Below, in pieces: positions 58,136 to 64,000 of a stretch of DNA of 64,000 nucleotides. The DNA comes from Poriferisulfidus sp963668445 (GTDB lineage Bacteria > Pseudomonadota > Gammaproteobacteria > Poriferisulfidales > Poriferisulfidaceae): assembly GCA_963668445.1 (NCBI GenBank), contig OY764335.1:806001-870000 (forward strand). The letters run 5' to 3'. The translations under genes were made by a program, and so were the position numbers. Below the pieces are notes generated by a model. It was not told the DNA's origin and searched no databases. It saw only the letters and a list, made by a program, of their open reading frames with translations. The stretch's first letter is position 1, and the number at the start of each line of letters is the position of its first letter.

Positions 58136-58967
58136 CCTCGGGCGTCCCGCCGCGCTGCTCGGCGGCCATGGCTTTCAGCCGGCGCGCCTGTTGCAGCAGT
58201 TCATGCAGATCGGCCACTACAGCGTGCGGGCGGTACGGATAGCCGACGGTGCCGGGAAAAATGCGGTCGATCCAGTCCTGCTTCCAGCCGGCTCCGTTGT
58301 AGAATACGGCGGCCACCTCCGCCTTGCAGGCGGCGGCCACATCGGTGGTGCTGTCGCCGACGTACCAGCAATGGAGGCCGGCGCGCTCGCCGAGACGGCC
58401 GAGCGCTGCTCGAATCTGACCCGGATGCGGTTTGCGCTTGGGCACGTCGTCGCCGCACACCATCGTGTCGAAGTGCTCCCGCCAGCCGCTTTCCCCGAGT
58501 GCGTCGATTTCCTGGTCCACGAATTCCCGATTGCGGTTGCTCAACAGGCCTAGGCGAATCTCCATGGCTCTCAGGCACTCCAAGGTTTCCAGCGCATCCG
58601 GCTCCAGCGGTGTCACCGACCCGCAATGGGTCCGGTAGGCGGCATCGAAGGCCCGGTGCGCCATGTCCTTGGCCTCTTGGTCGTTCCCGAACAGCACTTC
58701 GAAGATGTCGGTGCGCGAAATTTTTCGGGCTTGGAGGATTTTGGGGTGCAACTGCCGGTTCTGACGTACATACCGAACCAGTTTGGCATCTTCGAGAGTC
58801 CGGCTTTGCTGGATGGAGATCATGCGGTCGAACAGCCCTAGCTCCTGCAGCTTGGGCAGGATTTCGTCGACGGCGTGGTACATCGCGTCGTGCGTGTCCA
58901 CTAGCGTGGCGTGCCAGTCGAACAGGATGAGCCGGGGGACGGCGTGCGGAAAGTTGAGGAGGCTCAT
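58122..58967 (-). CDS. HAD-family hydrolase
   Basis: About 281 residues from ATG at 58967 (an ATG 15 codons earlier is possible). A haloacid dehalogenase phosphatase with motif I LILFDWHATLVDTHD (variant of DxDGT), motif II LGLLSNRN, motif III KPHPGQIRAALGRL and motif IV WYVGDSTTDVAAACKA. The cap helices place it near phosphoglycolate phosphatase-like proteins, but DWHAT rather than DLDGT at motif I makes the substrate uncertain. Cytoplasmic; substrate not known. Confidence 0.85.
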   Translation of the reverse strand: MSLLNFPHAVPRLILFDWHATLVDTHDAMYHAVDEILPKLQELGLFDRMISIQQSRTLEDAKLVRYVRQNRQLHPKILQARKISRTDIFEVLFGNDQEAKDMAHRAFDAAYRTHCGSVTPLEPDALETLECLRAMEIRLGLLSNRNREFVDQEIDALGESGWREHFDTMVCGDDVPKRKPHPGQIRAALGRLGERAGLHCWYVGDSTTDVAAACKAEVAAVFYNGAGWKQDWIDRIFPGTVGYPYRPHAVVADLHELLQQARRLKAMAAEQRGGTPEATGG

Positions 58968-59032
58968 GCAGGTAATGCGTTTTCCATCTCCGGCAGCAGG
59001 CAGGCCCGGCATCGGCGGTTGCGCCGGAAGCC

Positions 59033-59050
59033 GTCTAGAATATTCTAGAC
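59033..59050. promoter_or_regulatory. Perfect 18-base palindrome ahead of the str operon
   Basis: GTCTAGAATATTCTAGAC is perfectly self-complementary. It lies 66 bases from the HAD gene start and 63 bases upstream of the TATAAT of the rpsL promoter, so it could be an operator for either. Confidence 0.55.
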
Positions 59051-59112
59051 GAGGACCGGCCGCCGGCGCGTCTCGGCCCGCCGGTGCGGGGGCGGTCCCG
59101 ATTTTTTTGTGC

Positions 59113-59118
59113 TATAAT
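59113..59118 (+). promoter_or_regulatory. -10 box of the rpsL promoter
   Basis: Perfect TATAAT within TTTTTTTGTGCTATAATCG, with a leader of about 80 bases to the rpsL ATG; no -35 consensus is obvious. The leader contains a GC-rich inverted repeat (CCAGCCTCC...GGGCGCTGGCC) that could form a stem before a T run, possibly an attenuator-like feature. Confidence 0.65.
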
Positions 59119-59202
59119 CGCCAGTCGGATTTCACGGGCCAGCCTCCGGCACCGGGCGCTGGCCTGTTTTTATGTTTTGAATGAAGGATACGGCCGACGA
59201 CC

Positions 59203-59583
59203 ATGGCAACGATCAATCAGTTGGTGCGCAAGCCGCGCAAGCGCCCAACCAGCAAGAGCAATGTGCCGGCGCTCATGCGCTGCCCGCAACGGCGCGGGGT
59301 CTGTACGCGCGTCTATACCACCACCCCGAAAAAGCCTAATTCCGCCTTGCGCAAGGTCGCCCGCGTCCGGCTGACCAACGGCTTCGAGGTCACCAGCTAC
59401 ATCGGCGGCGAAGGGCACAACCTCCAAGAGCATTCGGTCGTCCTGATCCGGGGCGGTCGCGTCAAGGACCTGCCGGGCGTGCGCTACCACACGGTGCGCG
59501 GCAGCCTCGATACCCACGGCGTCTCCGACCGTCGGCAGGGCCGTTCCAAGTACGGGGCCAAGCGCCCCAAAGCAAGCGGCTGA
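59203..59583 (+). CDS. rpsL: 30S ribosomal protein S12
   Basis: 126 residues; decoding-centre protein of the small subunit. Starts MATINQLVRKPRKRP; TTPKKPNSALRKVARVRLT and GGRVKDLPGVRYHTVRG carry the two lysines at which streptomycin resistance arises (wild type here). First gene of a str operon: rpsL, rpsG, fusA, tuf, then rpsJ, rplC. It is not preceded by rpoBC in this window. Confidence 0.98.
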   Translation: MATINQLVRKPRKRPTSKSNVPALMRCPQRRGVCTRVYTTTPKKPNSALRKVARVRLTNGFEVTSYIGGEGHNLQEHSVVLIRGGRVKDLPGVRYHTVRGSLDTHGVSDRRQGRSKYGAKRPKASG

Positions 59584-59604
59584 GCCGCCGCCAGTAGTTC
59601 TGCA

Positions 59605-60078
59605 ATGCCACGCCGCCGCGACGTGCCGAATCGGCCGACCGAGCCGGACCCGAAGTACGGGAAGGTCCAGCTGAGCCGCTTCGTCAATGCCCTGATGCGC
59701 GACGGCAAGAAGTCGGTTGCCGAGCGCATCCTGTACGACGCTCTGGACGAGATCGCACGTACGCGCAGCGGCGAGGAGGCCACGGCCGTGCTGGGGCAGG
59801 CGCTCGAGAACGTGCGCCCGCCGGTCGAAGTCAAATCCCGCCGAGTCGGCGGGGCCACCTATCAGGTGCCGGTCGAAGTCCGCCCGCAGCGGCAGGAAGC
59901 GTTGGCGATCCGCTGGATCATCGAATCGGCGCGCAAGCGCTCGGAGACCTCCATGAAGCGCCGCCTCGCCGGCGAACTGATGGACGCAGCGGACCGCAAG
60001 GGCATCGCCATCAAGAAGCGCGAGGACACCCTCAGCATGGCCGAATCCAATCGTGCCTTCTCCCACTACCGCTGGTAA
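59605..60078 (+). CDS. rpsG: 30S ribosomal protein S7
   Basis: 157 residues, full length. Organises the head of the small subunit and contacts E-site tRNA. MPRRRDVPNRPTEPDPKYG, DGKKSVAERILYDALDEI, RVGGATYQVPVEVRPQRQEALAIRWII and the C-terminal KREDTLSMAESNRAFSHYRW are standard. Twenty-one bases after rpsL and five before fusA. Confidence 0.98.
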   Translation: MPRRRDVPNRPTEPDPKYGKVQLSRFVNALMRDGKKSVAERILYDALDEIARTRSGEEATAVLGQALENVRPPVEVKSRRVGGATYQVPVEVRPQRQEALAIRWIIESARKRSETSMKRRLAGELMDAADRKGIAIKKREDTLSMAESNRAFSHYRW

Positions 60079-60083
60079 GACCC

Positions 60084-62180
60084 ATGGCCCGCCAGACCCC
60101 CCTCGGCCGCTACCGGAACATCGGCATCATGGCCCATATCGATGCGGGCAAGACGACCACGACCGAGCGCATCCTGTTCTACACCGGCATCTCGCACAAG
60201 ATTGGCGAGGTGCACGACGGCGCGGCAGTCATGGATTGGATGGAACAGGAGCAGGAGCGCGGCATCACCATCACGTCGGCGGCGACTACCTGCTTTTGGA
60301 GCGGCATGGCGCGGAACATGGACGAACACCGCATCAACATCATCGACACACCCGGGCATGTCGACTTCACCATTGAAGTCGAACGTTCGCTGCGAGTGCT
60401 GGATGGCGCCTGCGCCGTATTCTGCGCCGTCGGCGGGGTCGAGCCGCAGTCCGAGACCGTCTGGCGCCAAGCCAACCGCTACGGCGTGCCGCGCCTCGCG
60501 TTCGTCAACAAGATGGACCGCGCCGGCGCCGACTTCCCGCGAGTGGTCGGACAGATCCGCGAACGCCTGCAGGCGATGCCGGTACCGGTGCAGCTGCCGA
60601 TCGGCGCGGAGGACACCTTCCAGGGCGTGGTCGACCTGATCGAGCAGAAGGCGATCTACTGGAGCAACGACGACATGGGAACTACGTTCGAATACCGGGA
60701 TGTGCCCGGCGAATACATGGACGCATGCGCCGAAGGACGCGAGCAGATGATGGAACTGGCGGCCGAGGCCGACGATGCGCTCATGGAGAAGTATTTGGAG
60801 GAGGGAGAACTGTCGCCGGTCGATGTCCGGGCAGGACTGCGCATGCGCACGCTGGCGAATGAAGTGGTGCCGGTGCTGTGCGGCTCGGCATTCAAGAACA
60901 AGGGCGTACAGGCGATGCTGGACGCGGTCGTCCACTACCTGCCGTCGCCGCAGGACGTGCCGGCCATCAAAGGCCACTTGGAAGATGGCGCTGAAGGCGT
61001 CCGCACCTCGAACGACGAGGAGCCGTTCGCGGCGCTGGCGTTCAAAGTGGCGACCGACCCGTTCGTCGGCACGCTGACATTCTTCCGCATGTACTCCGGT
61101 GTGCTGGAGTCCGGCTCCGCAGCATTCAATCCGGTCAAGTCGAACAAGGAGCGCATCGGACGCATCCTGCAGATGCATTCCAATCGCCGCGAAGAAATCA
61201 AGGAAGTGCGCGCTGGCGACATCGCCGCCGCCGTCGGGCTGAAGAACGTGGCCACCGGCGACACGCTGTGCGCCATGAACGCGCCGATCACGCTGGAGCG
61301 CATGAGCTTCCCGGATCCGGTGATTTCGGTCGCGGTGGAGCCGAAGACCAAGGCCGATCAGGAAAAAATGGGTGTGGCACTGCAGAAACTGGCGCAGGAA
61401 GACCCGTCGTTCCGCGTGTCGTCCGACGAAGAGTCCGGACAGACCATCATCTCCGGCATGGGCGAACTGCATCTGGAAATCATCGTCGACCGGCTGCGCC
61501 GCGAATTCGGCGTTGAGGCGAACGTCGGAGCACCGCAGGTCAGCTACCGCGAAACCATCCGCAAGCCCATCGAACAGGAAGGCCGCTTCGTGCGGCAGAC
61601 CGGCGGACGCGGCCAGTACGGCCACGTATGGCTGCGTATCGAGCCGCAGGAGCCGGGCACCGGCTACGCCTTCGAGAACGAGATCGTCGGCGGCGCCGTG
61701 CCGAAGGAATACATCCCCGCCGTGGGCAAGGGCGTGGCGGAGCAGATGCAGAACGGCGTCATCGCCGGCTACCCGGTCGTGGACGTGCGCGTCACCTTGT
61801 ACGACGGTTCGTTCCACGAAGTCGATTCGTCCGAGACGGCCTTCAAGATCGCCGGCTCAATGGCGTTCCGAGCCGGGGCGCAGAACGCCAGTCCGGTGCT
61901 GCTGGAGCCGGTAATGAAGGTCGAAGTGGTGACCCCCGAAGACTACATGGGCGATGTGGTCGGCGACATCAATCGGCGCCGCGGCATCGTCGGCGGCATG
62001 GAGGATTCGCCCGGCGGCAAGATCATCCGAGCCGAAGTTCCACTCAAGGAGATGTTCGGCTATGCCACCGACCTGCGCTCGGCCACGCAAGGGCGAGCGA
62101 CCTATTCGATGGAATTCACCAAATACGCGGAAGTGCCGGGCAATATTGCCGAGACGGTGGTTTCGCGCAGCCAAAACTAA
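60084..62180 (+). CDS. fusA: Elongation factor G
   Basis: 698 residues; translocation GTPase. G motifs AHIDAGKTTTTERI, RGITITSAAT, DTPGHVDFT and NKMDRAGAD are intact, as are domains II-V ending with QGRATYSMEFTKYAEVPGNIAE. C-ending codons dominate, unlike tuf next to it. Fifteen bases before tuf, with a good GGGAGAG site. Confidence 0.98.
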   Translation: MARQTPLGRYRNIGIMAHIDAGKTTTTERILFYTGISHKIGEVHDGAAVMDWMEQEQERGITITSAATTCFWSGMARNMDEHRINIIDTPGHVDFTIEVERSLRVLDGACAVFCAVGGVEPQSETVWRQANRYGVPRLAFVNKMDRAGADFPRVVGQIRERLQAMPVPVQLPIGAEDTFQGVVDLIEQKAIYWSNDDMGTTFEYRDVPGEYMDACAEGREQMMELAAEADDALMEKYLEEGELSPVDVRAGLRMRTLANEVVPVLCGSAFKNKGVQAMLDAVVHYLPSPQDVPAIKGHLEDGAEGVRTSNDEEPFAALAFKVATDPFVGTLTFFRMYSGVLESGSAAFNPVKSNKERIGRILQMHSNRREEIKEVRAGDIAAAVGLKNVATGDTLCAMNAPITLERMSFPDPVISVAVEPKTKADQEKMGVALQKLAQEDPSFRVSSDEESGQTIISGMGELHLEIIVDRLRREFGVEANVGAPQVSYRETIRKPIEQEGRFVRQTGGRGQYGHVWLRIEPQEPGTGYAFENEIVGGAVPKEYIPAVGKGVAEQMQNGVIAGYPVVDVRVTLYDGSFHEVDSSETAFKIAGSMAFRAGAQNASPVLLEPVMKVEVVTPEDYMGDVVGDINRRRGIVGGMEDSPGGKIIRAEVPLKEMFGYATDLRSATQGRATYSMEFTKYAEVPGNIAETVVSRSQN

Positions 62181-62195
62181 CCGGGAGAGAGACTC

Positions 62196-63386
<1,191 letters not shown>

Positions 63387-63420
63387 GCCCCATTGCCGCG
63401 CACGAACCGATACTGCAGCC

Positions 63421-63825
63421 ATGGCCACACCGAAAAAAGCCGCCGCGAAGAAAGCCACCTCCAAGCAGGCGAAGGCGGCTGATGCGACGCCGGCCGGGCC
63501 TAAGGCCGAAGCCAAGGCTTCGCAATACAGCAGCTTGCGTCTGCGGCTCAAGGCGTTCGACCACCGTCTGGTGGATCAGTCGGCGCGCGAAATCGTCGAT
63601 ACGGCACGCCGTACGGGAGCCAAGGTGCGCGGGCCGATTCCCTTGCCGACGCGCAAGGAACTGTTTACCGTGCTGATTTCGCCGCATGTGGACAAGGACG
63701 CGCGCGATCAGTACGAAATGCGCACGCACAAGCGTGTGATCGATATCATCAATCCGTCCGAGAAGACGGTCGACGCGCTGATGAAGCTTGATCTCCCAGC
63801 GGGCATTAGCGTGCAGCTGAAGTAA
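63421..63825 (+). CDS. rpsJ: 30S ribosomal protein S10 with an N-terminal extension
   Basis: 134 residues where about 103 is usual. The S10 core starts near residue 36 (YSSLRLRLKAFDHRLVDQSA), with RTGAKVRGPIPLPTRKELFTVLISPHVDKDARDQYEMRTHKR in place. The first 33 or so residues are an Ala/Lys-rich tail (MATPKKAAAKKATSKQAKAA). No ATG lies between it and the core, though a TTG is possible without a ribosome binding site. S10 also functions with NusB in antitermination; the tail is likely disordered and basic. Confidence 0.95.
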   Translation: MATPKKAAAKKATSKQAKAADATPAGPKAEAKASQYSSLRLRLKAFDHRLVDQSAREIVDTARRTGAKVRGPIPLPTRKELFTVLISPHVDKDARDQYEMRTHKRVIDIINPSEKTVDALMKLDLPAGISVQLK

Positions 63826-63836
63826 TGGAGTGCGCC

Positions 63837-64000
63837 ATGAGCCTCGGCATCGTCGGCACCAAACTGGGCATGACCCGCGTGTTCCGCGAGAGCGGCGAGT
63901 CGGTGCCGGTGACCTTGGTGGCGATTGAGGCCAATCGGGTGGTGCGCGTCAAAACGGCGGCATCGGACGGCTACAGCGCCGTTCAGATTGCCTTCGGCTC
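63837..64000 (+). CDS. rplC: 50S ribosomal protein L3 (partial, runs off window)
   Basis: First 54 codons, MSLGIVGTKLGMTRVFRE and VPVTLVAIEANRVVRVKT, are the start of L3. Follows rpsJ after 11 bases in the standard S10-operon order. Confidence 0.96.
   Translation, partial: MSLGIVGTKLGMTRVFRESGESVPVTLVAIEANRVVRVKTAASDGYSAVQIAFG

Overview
The window is GC-rich chromosomal DNA from a proteobacterium, most likely an unclassified gammaproteobacterium. The pointers are a prmC-prfA-hemA block diverging from TPR protein-lolB-ispE-tRNA-Gln-prs, a mreBCD cluster, gatCAB, BolA and a complete aapJQMP transporter. Species cannot be named from sequence alone. A recently reshuffled surface-protein region, many toxin-antitoxin pairs and a giant repeat adhesin suggest a host-associated or densely community-living lifestyle; that is inference.

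Layout. 1-13.5 kb is core: slt (cut by the window edge), two unknown proteins, two tandem monoheme cytochromes that look like the halves of a cytochrome c4, bolA, an ETHE1-type persulfide dioxygenase, rnd, two envelope-associated proteins, mreBCD and gatCAB. 13.5-26.4 kb is an accessory region. It holds four nearly identical porin genes (one on +, three on -), three almost identical copies of a DUF433/DUF5615 toxin-antitoxin unit placed head-to-head with the porins, a hairpin-forming short repeat that borders each unit, an AAA-like ATPase with a nuclease-type C-terminus, and a HTH/PIN pair. 26.6-28.9 kb holds a broken ion-channel gene and two more PIN-type toxin-antitoxin pairs. 28.9-37.4 kb is core again (prmC, prfA, hemA, TPR protein, lolB, ispE, tRNA-Gln, prs) followed by an orphan DNA methyltransferase. 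37.5-53.6 kb has a small coiled-coil membrane protein, a fragment of a second ATPase copy, and a 14-kb gene for a roughly 4700-residue fibronectin-III/Calx-beta autotransporter interrupted by a 28-base G tract. 53.9-58.1 kb is aapJQMP, then a HAD hydrolase, then the start of the str/S10 ribosomal operons (rpsL, rpsG, fusA, tuf, rpsJ, rplC).

The main point of interest is 13.6-25.6 kb. The four porins share identical ends including the terminator, differ in discrete central blocks that are shuffled among copies, and all lose normal upstream sequence at the same point inside the signal peptide. None has a conventional ATG plus basic signal-peptide start. This is what a reservoir of silent or weakly expressed porin cassettes would look like, with expression from a locus elsewhere or after recombination. 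Together with the G-tract in the giant autotransporter and an orphan methyltransferase, the window carries several plausible devices for varying the cell surface. None of this has been tested here; it rests on reading the sequence.
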